Assembly (NCBI GenBank): GCA_026225475.1
Contig: JAMFSU010000107.1
Coordinates: 1-42,822, forward strand
Source: Duganella sp.
Lineage (GTDB): Bacteria > Pseudomonadota > Gammaproteobacteria > Burkholderiales > Burkholderiaceae_D
Length of the DNA stretch: 42,822 bases
Direction of reading: 5' to 3'
The notes beneath the pieces are model-generated. The model ran no database searches, had not been told where the DNA came from, and saw only the letters and a program-made list of their open reading frames with translations. Of the stretch, positions 8,902 through 17,314 are shown in pieces. A program made the position numbers and the translations under genes. Positions within the stretch are counted from its first letter, which is position 1. Each line of letters opens with the position of its first letter.

Positions 8902-8931
8902 ATTCCGGAGCGCAGGCAGCGGCTCCGGAAT
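8902..8931. terminator. Hairpin between convergent genes
   Basis: ATTCCGGAGC (8902-8911) and GCTCCGGAAT (8922-8931) form a perfect 10-bp stem with a 10-base loop, between the converging stops at 8879 and 8945. There is no T-run on either side, so it may act as a weak bidirectional terminator or an mRNA 3'-end stabiliser. Confidence 0.5.
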
Positions 8932-8944
8932 CTGCCGGGACTGC

Positions 8945-9463
8945 TTACTTCTTCGGACGACCGACTTTGAGCGGTGTCAAACCAGCCAGTAATGTCTTGA
9001 GCTTGGTGGTTTCCAGGTTCTTGATCAGCGATACGCCGATACGCAGCAAATCACTCTTCTTGATTTCAAAGCCCGCCTTGAGGCAGGTTTTTTTGACTTG
9101 ACCGAGCACCACATATTCAGTTTCCGGCATTGTGAAGCTGTCGCGCACTTGCTTGATCTTCTTCAGTTTGACTTCCACTTTTTTCTCGGTCTTGACGACC
9201 AGCTTGGTGGTTGGCTTGGTGTTCGCAGCGACTGGTTTCAATGCTGCGCTGACCGGCGGTTTGGCTGATGCTTTGGCGATCACAGTCTTGGCGGCTGGCT
9301 TGGTATTGCTGACTTTAGCCGCAGTCACAGGCTTGGTTGTCGCCACAGTTTTTTTTGCGGCTGGTTTGCGCACTGCTGGAGCCGTCTTGCTTGCCGGTTT
9401 GATCAGCGGTTTTGCGGCCACGGCAGGCACGCTGGATTTTGCTGGGTTTTTTTGTGTGGCCAT
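8945..9463 (-). CDS. Histone H1-like Lys/Ala/Pro-rich DNA-binding protein
   Basis: A 172-residue protein in two parts. Residues 1 to about 105 are low-complexity Ala/Lys/Pro/Thr with repeated KPAAK/KPxxK-type units, like eukaryotic H1 tails and bacterial HU/AlgP extensions; this part should bind DNA without a defined fold. Residues about 106-172 are ordered: RDSFTMPETEYVVL, then KKSDLLRIGVSLI, ending GRPKK, an AT-hook-like tail. This C-terminal block recurs in Burkholderiales proteins from memory. The start at 9463 is chosen over an upstream in-frame ATG because AAAGGAG sits just before it. The upstream region is very AT-rich, and the role is probably nucleoid organisation. Confidence 0.82.
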   Translation of the reverse strand: MATQKNPAKSSVPAVAAKPLIKPASKTAPAVRKPAAKKTVATTKPVTAAKVSNTKPAAKTVIAKASAKPPVSAALKPVAANTKPTTKLVVKTEKKVEVKLKKIKQVRDSFTMPETEYVVLGQVKKTCLKAGFEIKKSDLLRIGVSLIKNLETTKLKTLLAGLTPLKVGRPKK

Positions 9464-9523
9464 GTTGGCTCCTTTAGAAATAATATAAACAATATATATA
9501 TTTGCACGAAATTTTGCAATCGT

Positions 9524-9549
9524 ATTATACGTATGAGCTTGAATGTAAA
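9524..9549 (-). promoter_or_regulatory. Candidate promoter of the H1-like gene
   Basis: On the minus strand TTTACA (9549-9544) and TATAAT (9529-9524) lie upstream of the gene. The spacing of 14 bases is shorter than the sigma70 optimum, so either the -35 is not used or the -10 acts alone. The AT-rich leader between here and the start could itself be a nucleoid-protein target. Confidence 0.35.
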
Positions 9550-9708
9550 GCGATTTCTGTATTTTTCGTTCAAATGAATGCCATGTAAACGTTTGCATCC
9601 TCAGGTGAACTTGGCAATATGATATTGGATTGCCTTGCTAAGCCGATAATGGCGGCGCAGTTGGAGGCGCTTGCAGAGGGAAGCGGAGGGCGGGGGAACC
9701 GTCGGGCG

Positions 9709-9749
9709 TAAAAAAGGCCTGTCGTCACCGGGGGCAATGAGGACAGGCC
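9709..9749 (-). terminator. Rho-independent terminator of galU
   Basis: Read on the minus strand, GGCCTGTC (9749-9742) pairs perfectly with GACAGGCC (9723-9716), with an 18-base loop, followed at once by a run of six Ts (9715-9710). It lies 68 bases beyond the galU stop. Confidence 0.8.
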
Positions 9750-9816
9750 AAGAGGGATGAAAATGAAATCTCAGTAGCTCAGCAGAACTCGCAACGACGC
9801 TAGTGCGACCCAGTCG

Positions 9817-10782
9817 TCAGGCCAGCTTGGCCAGTCGTATCGGTGTCGCCGGAGCTGGCTCCGCCATGTCGGCATGCACCTGTTGCAGGTAGGCAGAAAA
9901 CGCTTCGCCAACCTCGTCGTGCTTGACGCCCATGGCGACCGTGGCCTTGAGGTAACCTAGCTTGGAGCCGCAGTCATAACGCTGGCCTGCATAGCGATAG
10001 GCGAGCACTTGTTCGTGCTGCATCAGGGCAGCGATGCCATCGGTCAATTGAATTTCGCCACCGGCACCTTTTTCGACGTGTTCCAGATGGTCGAAAATGG
10101 CCGGCGTCAATACATAGCGGCCGACCACGGCCAACGTCGAAGGCGCGGACTCGGGCGCGGGTTTTTCGACAATCGCGTTGATCAGGCTGAGGCGTTCGGC
10201 CGATTTTTCCAGGGTGCTGACATTATCTTGTGGCGTATACGCCGTAACGCTGACGATGCCATACTGCTTGGTCTCGCTGCGCGGAACATCCTGAACTGCC
10301 AGCAAACTTTTTTGCTCCTGGTCAAATACATCGAGCATCTGCGCCATGACATTCTTGCCGCCTTCCGGTGCATCCATGAAATCGTCTGCCAGCACCACCG
10401 CAAAGGGCTCATCGCCAATCAGCGATTTGGCGCACAACACGGCGTGGCCGAGACCGAGCGGTGACGACTGGCGTAGATAGACACAATTGATGTGCTTCGG
10501 AATCACATTGCGGGCGAATTCCAGCAGCTTGGTTTTACCCGCGGCTTCGAGTTCGCTTTCCAGTTCATAGGCTTTGTCGAAGTGATCCTCGATAGCGCGC
10601 TTGTTGCGGCCGGTGATGAAGATCATTTCGGTAATGCCTGCTGCGACGGCTTCTTCGACTGCGTACTGGATGAGCGGCTTGTCCACCACTGGCAGCATTT
10701 CCTTGGGCTGTGCCTTGGTGGCAGGGAGGAAGCGGCTGCCCAGTCCCGCCACGGGGAAAACTGCCTTGGTGATCTTTTTCAT
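9817..10782 (-). CDS. galU: UTP-glucose-1-phosphate uridylyltransferase GalU
   Basis: A 321-residue nucleotidyltransferase that makes UDP-glucose and pyrophosphate from UTP and glucose-1-phosphate in the cytoplasm, supplying glycans and lipopolysaccharide. The N-terminus has the family signature [18 protein letters not shown] followed by [15 protein letters not shown], containing the nucleotide-binding Gly-rich loop and catalytic Lys. VLADDFMD carries the metal-binding Asp, and [12 protein letters not shown] and [10 protein letters not shown] are the conserved sugar-phosphate-binding regions. Length is somewhat above E. coli GalU (302), by a short tail. AAGGAA lies just before the ATG. pgm, which makes its substrate, is 1.5 kb away on the other strand. 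Confidence 0.96.
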   Translation of the reverse strand: MKKITKAVFPVAGLGSRFLPATKAQPKEMLPVVDKPLIQYAVEEAVAAGITEMIFITGRNKRAIEDHFDKAYELESELEAAGKTKLLEFARNVIPKHINCVYLRQSSPLGLGHAVLCAKSLIGDEPFAVVLADDFMDAPEGGKNVMAQMLDVFDQEQKSLLAVQDVPRSETKQYGIVSVTAYTPQDNVSTLEKSAERLSLINAIVEKPAPESAPSTLAVVGRYVLTPAIFDHLEHVEKGAGGEIQLTDGIAALMQHEQVLAYRYAGQRYDCGSKLGYLKATVAMGVKHDEVGEAFSAYLQQVHADMAEPAPATPIRLAKLA

Positions 10783-11369
10783 GTCAATTCCTTTTCAGTG
10801 ATGACGGCGCCGACGCGCGATCGTGAACTTATTTGTGCGGCTGCACCGGCTGCTTCTTTTTTGTCTTGGACAATGACAGCAACATGGCGCAGGAGTGAAA
10901 CAGCGGCGCTGCACTTGGGCAGGCCTGGCTTAACATGCCAGCGGCCAGGGTTGGCCAGTGGGTACGCAGGCGGCTTGCGGTGGAAGGGCTTTGGCTATCA
11001 TTCATGATGGCGTCCATGTGGTTTTAGTGTGAGTAGTGTTGTTGCTAACGACCAAGCGACAGCGGCACTGCGATGAAGGCAAGAATAAGGTGCCGCAGCA
11101 GTTGGTGACTATAGGAAACTTTCTCTTTGCTGTGTAGGACATGATGCTGTGCAACATATTGCCAGCGCCTGCCGCGCCCTCGTAGTCAGGATCTTCATGT
11201 TGTCCTACAAGGAATATAGAGGCCGTCCGATATTGGCGCCTGCCAGTGCCGCCTAAGATGACTGAGCTGAAACAGTCTGGCTGTCAGCCGCGCCGATTGG
11301 TCTGGTACCAGCGCGGTGCGTAATACCCCAAAACGTCAAAAAACAATAACGCTGAAAGGAACAACAATC
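10783..11369. other. Intergenic region between galU and the GlsB-type gene
   Basis: 587 bases with no convincing gene. A 62-codon frame at 10829-11017 (minus) has no ribosome site and no recognisable features. The region contains GTAGGACA at 11134-11141 and its inverse TGTCCTAC at 11201-11208, which may be regulator sites for the downstream membrane-protein gene. Confidence 0.5.
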
Positions 11370-11621
11370 ATGTCTCATGGAATCATTGCCTGGATCATCA
11401 TCGGTGCCGTCGCTGGCTGGCTGGCAGGTATCTTGGTCAAAGGAGGCGGCTTCGGTCTGCTGATCGATATATTGGTCGGTATCGTCGGTGCCTTCATCGG
11501 CGGCTGGATGGCCGGTTTGTTCGGCATTGGCGTCAGTGGCGGCATTGCCGCCTCGATCGTCACCGCCACCATCGGCGCGGTCGTGTTGCTGCTGGTGCTG
11601 CGCTTGATACGACGCGGTTAG
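11370..11621 (+). CDS. GlsB/YeaQ/YmgE family stress-response membrane protein
   Basis: An 83-residue very hydrophobic protein of the transglycosylase-associated (GlsB/YeaQ) family. The diagnostic features are IIAWIIIGAVAGWLAGILVKGGG at the start, GAFIGGWMAGLFG in the middle, and a last helix ending LVLRLIRRG. It has three Gly-rich membrane segments. Members are small inner-membrane proteins induced by general stress; their biochemical role is not settled. GAAAGGA is 9 bases before the ATG at 11370; the frame extends upstream, but that start lacks support. Paired TGTCCTAC/GTAGGACA motifs lie upstream. Confidence 0.9.
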   Translation: MSHGIIAWIIIGAVAGWLAGILVKGGGFGLLIDILVGIVGAFIGGWMAGLFGIGVSGGIAASIVTATIGAVVLLLVLRLIRRG

Positions 11622-11829
11622 CAGTTCCGTTCCTATCGGTATGTGGTCGGCTGGTGGTGCATTCGCCAGCCGTAGAGGGTGATCCGACAGCATGGCAGCG
11701 TCCAGGAATCAAGTCCGATTACCGAGTCGTTGTGGCGTTTCCACGTTGTCAGAGATGTATCGTGTGCGGGCATCTTCTCGTGTACATTCATCTCGTGCAG
11801 AAGAGTCCTTCATTGCGGGAGCGAAGATC

Positions 11830-12183
11830 ATGCAAACCACCTCAAACGACGGTAGTTTCAGTACCGTACAGGCATCCAGTGTGGCGGTAGGCTCAGCCTC
11901 ACGTGCGGTGGCAGCAGTGCTGCCATATCCGTATCAACCGAGTCAGCCGCATGTGTTGACCGAAGCGCTCAAGGCACAACTGGCGGCCGCCAACCAACAG
12001 CGCCGCGAAAATCTGTATCCGCGTCTGGTGCAGACCTTAGCCACGATTGTACAGAGTGCGCCTAGCCACAATCAATCGCAAGAGCGCGCCATGTCGCTGG
12101 AAGAATTGGCTGAGGCCAATCGGGCACGGCGCAACCGTTTGCGGCAAACCGGCTATGCACTGCCAGAGCAAAGCATGGCCTAG
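11830..12183 (+). CDS. Small protein of unknown function
   Basis: A 117-residue protein I do not recognise. The N-terminal third is Ser/Ala/Val-rich; the middle is Pro/Tyr-rich (LPYPYQPSQPH); then comes a helical region (LTEALKAQLAAANQQRREN) and a basic stretch with LEELAEANRARRNRLRQTG. There is no signal peptide or membrane segment. The frame is open from 11692, but the ATG at 11830, preceded by GGGAGCGAAG, is the better start. It is a lone gene between GlsB and pgm, with GTAGGACA downstream at 12217. Confidence 0.55.
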   Translation: MQTTSNDGSFSTVQASSVAVGSASRAVAAVLPYPYQPSQPHVLTEALKAQLAAANQQRRENLYPRLVQTLATIVQSAPSHNQSQERAMSLEELAEANRARRNRLRQTGYALPEQSMA

Positions 12184-12338
12184 TGCCGTGATTGCGGTCC
12201 TGTCGACGCGCACCAAGTAGGACAAATACCTCGCTTTTCATGTCTTCACCGCATTGCCTCAGCCCCTAGAATGGTGGGCCGGTGACGACATACAAGCTGG
12301 CGCTGCGTGAAGTCCTTTATTCAGAGAAAATCGCCTAC

Positions 12339-13991
12339 ATGAGCCGTATCAATCCCCAGGCTGGCCAGCGCGCCGCCATTGCTGCACTGGTCGATGTGCC
12401 AGTGCTGATCACCAGTTATTACAGTCTGCGTCCAGATGTCGGCATTGCAGCACAGCAAGTGGCGTTTGGCACTTCCGGCCATCGCGGCAGTGCGTTGTTG
12501 TACAGCTTCAATGAATGGCATGTGCTGGCGATTACCCAGGCCATTTGCGACTATCGCGCCGCGCAATCGATTACCGGCCCGCTGTTTTTGGGCATTGATA
12601 CGCATGCCTTATCGGCACCGGCCTATGCCAGCGCGCTTGAAGTGCTGGCCGGCAATGGCGTGCAAACCATGGTCGCGCGCGGTACGACCTTTACGCCGAC
12701 CCCGGCGGTGTCGCATGCGATCCTGTTGCACAATCGCATGCATCCATCAGCACCGGCCGATGGCATCGTCATCACGCCGTCGCATAATCCGCCCGACAAT
12801 GGCGGCTTCAAGTACAACACGCCCAATGGCGGCCCGGCCGATACCAATGTTACCAACTGGATCGAGCAGCGCGCCAACGCACTCCTGCATGAAGGCTTGC
12901 GCAGCGTCAAACGCATAACGTTCGATCGCGCCTTGCGCGCTGCCAGCACGCATCGTTACGACTATCTTGAAACCTATGTCAACGATTTGCCCAATATTAT
13001 CGATTTGGCAGTCATCCGCGATGCTGGCATTCATATTGGCGTCGATCCTTTGGGGGGCGCCGGTGTCCATTACTGGGGCGCGATTGCCGATCGCTATGAT
13101 CTGAATCTGGAAGTGGTCAATCCAGACGTTGATCCGACCTTCCGCTTCGTGCCGCAGGATTGGGATGGACAGATCCGTATGGACCCGTCCTCCTCTTACG
13201 CCATGCGCGAATTGATCGCGCTCAAGGATCGCTTTGATATTGCGTTCGCGTGCGATACCGATCATGACCGCCATGGCATCGTCACCAAAAGCAGTGGCTT
13301 GATGCCGTCCAACGATTATCTGTCCGCTGCGGTGTCTTATCTGTTCCAGCATCGGCCCGAGTGGCACGCCGACACGGGCGTTGGCAAGACGCTGGTCACG
13401 AGCCAGATGATCGACCGGGTGGCAGCGCATTTGCAACGGCCGTTGCAGGAAATGCCGATCGGCTTCAAATGGTTTGTCGACGGCCTCCAGGATGGCAGCC
13501 TTGGCTTCGGCTGTGAAGAAAGTGCGGGCGCTTCATTCCTGCGTTTCGATGGCACGCCCTGGAGCACCGACAAGGATGGCATCACGGCCGCGTTGCTGGC
13601 TGCTGAAATGACGGCGCGTACCGGCCGTGACCCTGGCCAGATTTATCATGATCTGACCGAGCAACTGGGCTTGCCCTGCAATGGCCGGATTGAAGCGGCA
13701 GCAACGCCTGCGCAAAAGAAACTGTTGTCACGATTGTCGGCCGACAATGTCGAGTCAACGCAACTGGCCGGCGAGCAAATTCGCCAGATTCGGACGACCG
13801 CACCGGCCAACGACAAGGCCTTTGGTGGCGTCAAGATCATCAGCGACAACGGCTGGTTTGCGGCGCGTCCTTCGGGCACCGAAGATATCTACAAAATCTA
13901 TGCGGAAAGTTTTCGCGGCAAAGAACATCTGGAAAGTATTTTTGCCGAAGCGCAAGACATTGTTTCCAGTGCACTGGAAACCGGCTCCTAG
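12339..13991 (+). CDS. pgm: Phosphoglucomutase (alpha-D-glucose phosphate-specific)
   Basis: A 550-residue alpha-D-phosphohexomutase that interconverts glucose-6-phosphate and glucose-1-phosphate. The phosphoserine is S148 in ITPSHNPPDNGGFKYN. The Mg-binding loop is DTDHDRHG, the sugar-binding loop GCEESAGASF, and the phosphate-binding loop near the C-terminus RPSGTEDIYKIYAESF. All four domains are present and the length matches E. coli Pgm (546). The frame is open to a GTG at 12282, but the ATG at 12339 starts MSRINPQAGQ, which aligns with the family N-terminus. Its product feeds GalU encoded nearby. Confidence 0.96.
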   Translation: MSRINPQAGQRAAIAALVDVPVLITSYYSLRPDVGIAAQQVAFGTSGHRGSALLYSFNEWHVLAITQAICDYRAAQSITGPLFLGIDTHALSAPAYASALEVLAGNGVQTMVARGTTFTPTPAVSHAILLHNRMHPSAPADGIVITPSHNPPDNGGFKYNTPNGGPADTNVTNWIEQRANALLHEGLRSVKRITFDRALRAASTHRYDYLETYVNDLPNIIDLAVIRDAGIHIGVDPLGGAGVHYWGAIADRYDLNLEVVNPDVDPTFRFVPQDWDGQIRMDPSSSYAMRELIALKDRFDIAFACDTDHDRHGIVTKSSGLMPSNDYLSAAVSYLFQHRPEWHADTGVGKTLVTSQMIDRVAAHLQRPLQEMPIGFKWFVDGLQDGSLGFGCEESAGASFLRFDGTPWSTDKDGITAALLAAEMTARTGRDPGQIYHDLTEQLGLPCNGRIEAAATPAQKKLLSRLSADNVESTQLAGEQIRQIRTTAPANDKAFGGVKIISDNGWFAARPSGTEDIYKIYAESFRGKEHLESIFAEAQDIVSSALETGS

Positions 13992-14174
13992 CATAAACAA
14001 CGGGTGGCTTGCCTTATCGAGGCAGCGCCCGGCCAATCAGGTTTGTTGTGCCGTTGCGCGGAAGCGCTTCAGCGCAATGACTGATCGTCCTACAGCCAAT
14101 TGAGCGCCTGTCCTGCTGTTCATCGGCAGGTGGTTTGCCTAAGATGATGCTAAGTCTTTTGCAAGGAGCGCATC

Positions 14175-14351
14175 ATGCCGCGTGGCGACAAATCCTCTTA
14201 CACCGACAAGCAGAAGCGCCAGGTGGCGCATATTGAAGACAGCAACGAAAAGCGTGGCCTGAGTCATCAGGAAGCGGTGCGCCGCGCTTGGGCTACCGAA
14301 AACAAAATTTCCGGCGGCGGTCGCAAATCCGGCTCCGGCCGCAAGCACTGA
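14175..14351 (+). CDS. Small basic KGG-like protein
   Basis: A 58-residue hydrophilic protein: MPRGDKSSYTDKQKRQVAHI, then RGLSHQEAVRRAWATENK and a Gly/Ser/Lys tail (GGGRKSGSGRKH). Short proteins of this exact plan are widespread in proteobacteria and often carry the name plasmid stabilization protein, with little experimental basis; the tail resembles the KGG stress-peptide motif. AAGGAG lies 7 bases before the ATG. It is too short for usual gene cut-offs but its start, composition and family pattern all support it. It begins a run of small hydrophilic genes. Confidence 0.8.
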   Translation: MPRGDKSSYTDKQKRQVAHIEDSNEKRGLSHQEAVRRAWATENKISGGGRKSGSGRKH

Positions 14352-14446
14352 TCATGTTTATCGAAAGCATGATTCTGCACGCCCAAACCGAAGCGCAGTG
14401 CCAGCCGCACGGCGATCTTGTTGCGCATCAACAACCGGAGTCCAGT

Positions 14447-14911
14447 ATGAAAAAAACACCGCAAGTCGGGCAAGTACCCAATCAATCCAATCCGCCGGTC
14501 ACCAAGACGCCGCAAATGCAGCAGTCGCAGACACAAAGCCAGCAGCAGGGGCAAGGTGCGTCAGCGCCGCGCCGGCAATTTGTTGATCCGCTGGGCCGCC
14601 CCTTGCATCAGGGCAGTCCACGCTTTACCGATCAGCAGGCTGGCGGTGATTTGACCGGTGACGAGTCCGATGCACGCGATGACAATTTTGTCGTGAGCGG
14701 CCGCGGCCAAAGTGCACGTGATGTATCGGCGCATGCCGAGTTGGTGCCGCCAGCGTCGGCTGACGCGCAGCGATATCTGGCGGTCGCCGATGTGGCGCCA
14801 GTGGATGTCGATGCAGCGCCGCAGCCTGATGGCACCGAAGATCCCGGCGCTAACGCTGATGACGGGCTGATGCCGCGCCAGCTTGACGGCAGCGCTTCCG
14901 AACAGCACTGA
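14447..14911 (+). CDS. Low-complexity Gln/Pro/Asp-rich protein of unknown function
   Basis: A 154-residue hydrophilic, probably disordered protein. The N-terminal third is Gln/Pro/Thr-rich (KTPQMQQSQTQSQQQGQG). The middle has RRQFVDPLGRPLHQGSPRFT, and the remainder is acidic (DVDAAPQPDGTEDPGANADD). It has no signal peptide, cysteines or membrane segment. The ATG at 14447 follows CCGGAG; an in-frame ATG at 14354, three bases after the previous gene, is a possible longer form. A strong terminator follows. Function unknown. Confidence 0.6.
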   Translation: MKKTPQVGQVPNQSNPPVTKTPQMQQSQTQSQQQGQGASAPRRQFVDPLGRPLHQGSPRFTDQQAGGDLTGDESDARDDNFVVSGRGQSARDVSAHAELVPPASADAQRYLAVADVAPVDVDAAPQPDGTEDPGANADDGLMPRQLDGSASEQH

Positions 14912-14939
14912 TTCCAAGCTCTGGCGCTAAGCCGGGTAG

Positions 14940-14970
14940 GGCCACTGCGCAGGCAGTGGCCATTTTGTTT
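14940..14970 (+). terminator. Rho-independent terminator
   Basis: GGCCACTGC (14940-14948) and GCAGTGGCC (14953-14961) form a perfect 9-bp stem with a 4-base GCAG loop, followed by ATTTTGTTT. It ends the transcript of the two small genes upstream. Confidence 0.85.
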
Positions 14971-15083
14971 GTGAAAAAAAGCTTGGGCCAGCTTGACTTG
15001 GCTTGCCTGCGATGAGTTAACCTTGGCCGGGAGCGCATATCGACATCCCCACCGTTTATTTTCTGATTGCCGGCATTCTGCTG

Positions 15084-16355
15084 GTGTTCATGGTGTTTCT
15101 AGAGTCATTGCTGGAACGCTTGCCCTTCAATGTCGCCATGCTGTACCTGCCGATCGGCTGGGTGCTGGGGCCGGCCGGACTGGGGCTGGTGCATATCGAT
15201 TTATTGCGTCATGCCGACAGCCTGACGGTGATTACCCGCGTGGCGTTGCTGTTATCCCTATTCACGGTGGGGCTGAAATTGCGGGTCGCTTTTCGCGGTC
15301 CTGCCAGTCGGCTATGGTGGCTGCCCATCCGTCTGGGTGTGCTGGCGATGCTGCTGACGGTGCCGCTGCTGGCGTTGGCAATCTGCTTCTTGTTTCATCT
15401 GCCATTTGGCGTGGCCTTGCTGCTCAGTGCCATTCTGGCGCCGACGGATCCGGTGCTGGCTTCTGACGTGCAAGTGAAGAACGTCGATGCGCCGGACAAA
15501 TTGCGTTTTAGTTTGAGCGGCGAGGGCGGTCTCAATGACGGCAGTGCTTATCCGTTTGTGCTGGCAGCATTGATGACGCTGGGCGTGGCCGGGGAGTTGG
15601 TCGACACGGCGTATTTTGGCTGGCTGATGCTGTGGGGCGTGGTGGCCGGCATCGCCTGTGGTGCTTTCAGTGGCTGGGCCATGGCGCGTCTGGTGCTGGT
15701 GGCGCGCCAGCGTTTCGGCCTGGCACTTGGCATGGAAGAGTTCATGGCCATCGGTATCATCATGCTGTCCTACGGGGTTGCTGAATTGATCCATGGTATT
15801 GGATTTCTTTCGGTATTTGCGGCGGGACTGGCCATGCGTCAAGTGGAGTCGGCGCGCAGTGGCAACCGTCCGGCGGCCGAGCTGATCGCTGCCGCGCGCG
15901 GCAATGATCGTACCGCAGCCGCGACCCATCCGGAACAGGCACCGGTCTATCTGACCGAAACCGTGCTCGGCTTCAATCAACAACTGGAACACTTTGCCGA
16001 ATTCTTCATGGTGTTGCTGATCGGCATCTTGCTGTCGGAACTGGGCTTTTCGATGGAAGGCATGTGGTTGGCTGCCTTGCTGTTTTTTGTGGTGCGTCCG
16101 ATGGCGGTAGCCCTGGGGCTGCTCGGTTCCGGCGCCGATTCTTCGCACCGGTGGCTGATTGCCTGGTTCGGTATTCGCGGCGTCGGTTCGCTCTACTACC
16201 TGTGCTTCGTGCTGCAATACTGGCATGATCCGCTGCAATTGCGGGTGGCGCGCGATGTGCTCACGGTGTTGGCTTTGTCGATTCTGCTGCATGGCTTGTC
16301 CACCACGCCGTTGCTGCATCTGTATTGGCGCAAGTATCGGCGGCGCAGCGAGTGA
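15084..16355 (+). CDS. CPA1-type cation/proton antiporter
   Basis: A polytopic inner-membrane antiporter of the monovalent cation:proton antiporter-1 family, exchanging Na+ or K+ for H+. Some 11-12 hydrophobic segments are present. The ion-site region LLSAILAPTDPVLASDVQV carries the conserved Asp of the TDP motif, and GEGGLNDGSAYPF carries the ND pair. LIAWFGIRGVGSLYYL is the conserved late arginine helix. The frame is open from 15021; the first usable start is GTG 15084, with ATG at 15090. However, the residues encoded just upstream (HIDIPTVYFLIAGILLV) look like a real first helix, and GGGAG lies at 15029-15033, so the true start may be a rare codon near 15036-15042. Confidence in the family is high, in the start low. 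Confidence 0.88.
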   Translation: MFMVFLESLLERLPFNVAMLYLPIGWVLGPAGLGLVHIDLLRHADSLTVITRVALLLSLFTVGLKLRVAFRGPASRLWWLPIRLGVLAMLLTVPLLALAICFLFHLPFGVALLLSAILAPTDPVLASDVQVKNVDAPDKLRFSLSGEGGLNDGSAYPFVLAALMTLGVAGELVDTAYFGWLMLWGVVAGIACGAFSGWAMARLVLVARQRFGLALGMEEFMAIGIIMLSYGVAELIHGIGFLSVFAAGLAMRQVESARSGNRPAAELIAAARGNDRTAAATHPEQAPVYLTETVLGFNQQLEHFAEFFMVLLIGILLSELGFSMEGMWLAALLFFVVRPMAVALGLLGSGADSSHRWLIAWFGIRGVGSLYYLCFVLQYWHDPLQLRVARDVLTVLALSILLHGLSTTPLLHLYWRKYRRRSE

Positions 16356-16500
16356 CTGGCATGGCCGCAGCGTCAGTGCTTGCCGCACTCAGAATGCGTG
16401 TTTGTCTGATACAGATGCGCAGGTCAGCAGCGTAGCCTTGCATTGTAGTGAAGCAGACCGCCGGCCCGGCCGCTGCTGTTCACGCTTGAAAGGAATTGCC

Positions 16501-16599
16501 ATGCAGCGACCACAAGATATTCCGCCGGTAGAAGTCCCGCCGCTCGATCCGACCCCGCCTCAGGAACCGATTCCACATCAGAATCCGACCTGCCGCTGA
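16501..16599 (+). CDS. 32-residue proline-rich peptide
   Basis: A small open frame with a strong ribosome site (AAAGGA, 8 bases before ATG) encoding a peptide of 12 Pro in 32 residues with acidic spacing (RPQDIPPVEVPPLDP). It shares the PQDIP start and PPLxP patterns with the next gene, which argues that both are translated and related by duplication. The function is unknown; it is predicted to be disordered. Confidence 0.5.
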   Translation: MQRPQDIPPVEVPPLDPTPPQEPIPHQNPTCR

Positions 16600-16617
16600 A
16601 CCCCAGGAGGCGCAGTG

Positions 16618-16794
16618 ATGCATACCCCGCAAGATATACCAGCGCCGGACGAACCAGCGACGGATATACCGCCTGCCGAACCGGCGCCAATCCAGGACCC
16701 GCCGCTGAACCCCGGCGAGCCCGGTTCGCCCGAATTGCCGGATCAGGTTGATCCGCCGCTCAGGCTGTTTGAGATGGCGGCACGATGGACGTGA
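16618..16794 (+). CDS. 58-residue proline-rich acidic peptide
   Basis: An open frame starting at the ATG 7 bases after a perfect CAGGAGG ribosome site. The product is Pro/Glu/Asp-rich (HTPQDIPAPDEPATDIPPAE) with a short C-terminal non-repetitive end (LRLFEMAARWT). PQDIP and DIPP match the preceding 32-residue peptide, 18 bases upstream. No known family; it is likely disordered. It is in the same run as the acidic 142-residue protein downstream. Confidence 0.55.
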   Translation: MHTPQDIPAPDEPATDIPPAEPAPIQDPPLNPGEPGSPELPDQVDPPLRLFEMAARWT

Positions 16795-16833
16795 TGGGCG
16801 CTGGCAACTTCATCTTTTTACAGGGAGCACAGC

Positions 16834-17262
16834 ATGACAACCAGTACTTTGGATCCAGATGTTTTACCGATCAGTGACCGTGAACTGAACAAGGGCCACG
16901 ATAATCATGCACTCGGCCCGGGCGACACCTCCGACAGTGGCAGTGATATGACCAGCATCAATAGCGAAGCCGACACCGATTCGCACGGTACCGGCGAACG
17001 TGGCAGCGTCGAGCGTACGCGCAACGCAGCGGCGCCCGAAATACCCGATGCCGTGGAGCAGGTTGCCAGTGACGACGAGCAGGGGGAAGACATCGTCGCC
17101 GCCGATGAAAAGCAGCTGGCGCAGCAGCAACAGAGTGCAAACAACGCCACGCAAGCCAAGCGCGAACACGATCTTGACGACGCCTTGGAAGATACCTTTC
17201 CCGCCAGCGACCCGGTCAATCTGAGCCCGGACGCACCCAAAAAAGTCGCCAAAGGCCCTTGA
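16834..17262 (+). CDS. Acidic low-complexity protein with DTFPASDP motif
   Basis: A 142-residue strongly acidic hydrophilic protein. Most is Asp/Glu/Ser/Gln-rich and probably disordered, but the C-terminus has DLDDALEDTFPASDPVNLS. That ALEDTFPASDP motif recurs in many short proteobacterial proteins of unknown role, from memory. GGGAG lies 9 bases before the ATG. It is the last gene of the small-protein run before the cobalamin operon. Confidence 0.68.
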   Translation: MTTSTLDPDVLPISDRELNKGHDNHALGPGDTSDSGSDMTSINSEADTDSHGTGERGSVERTRNAAAPEIPDAVEQVASDDEQGEDIVAADEKQLAQQQQSANNATQAKREHDLDDALEDTFPASDPVNLSPDAPKKVAKGP

Positions 17263-17314
17263 GCCAGCAACCCTGGTTCAGCCGTCCCAGCCAGTGCTGT
17301 AGCGGCTTGGCGGC

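Noticed and set aside
9132..9488. 118-codon hydrophobic frame on the plus strand
   Set aside because: It is antisense to the H1-like gene; its Val/Ala/Leu/Thr richness simply mirrors the Lys/Ala/Pro codons of that gene.
10829..11017. 62-codon frame upstream of galU
   Set aside because: No ribosome site, no recognisable pattern, and it sits in a region with regulatory-looking repeats.
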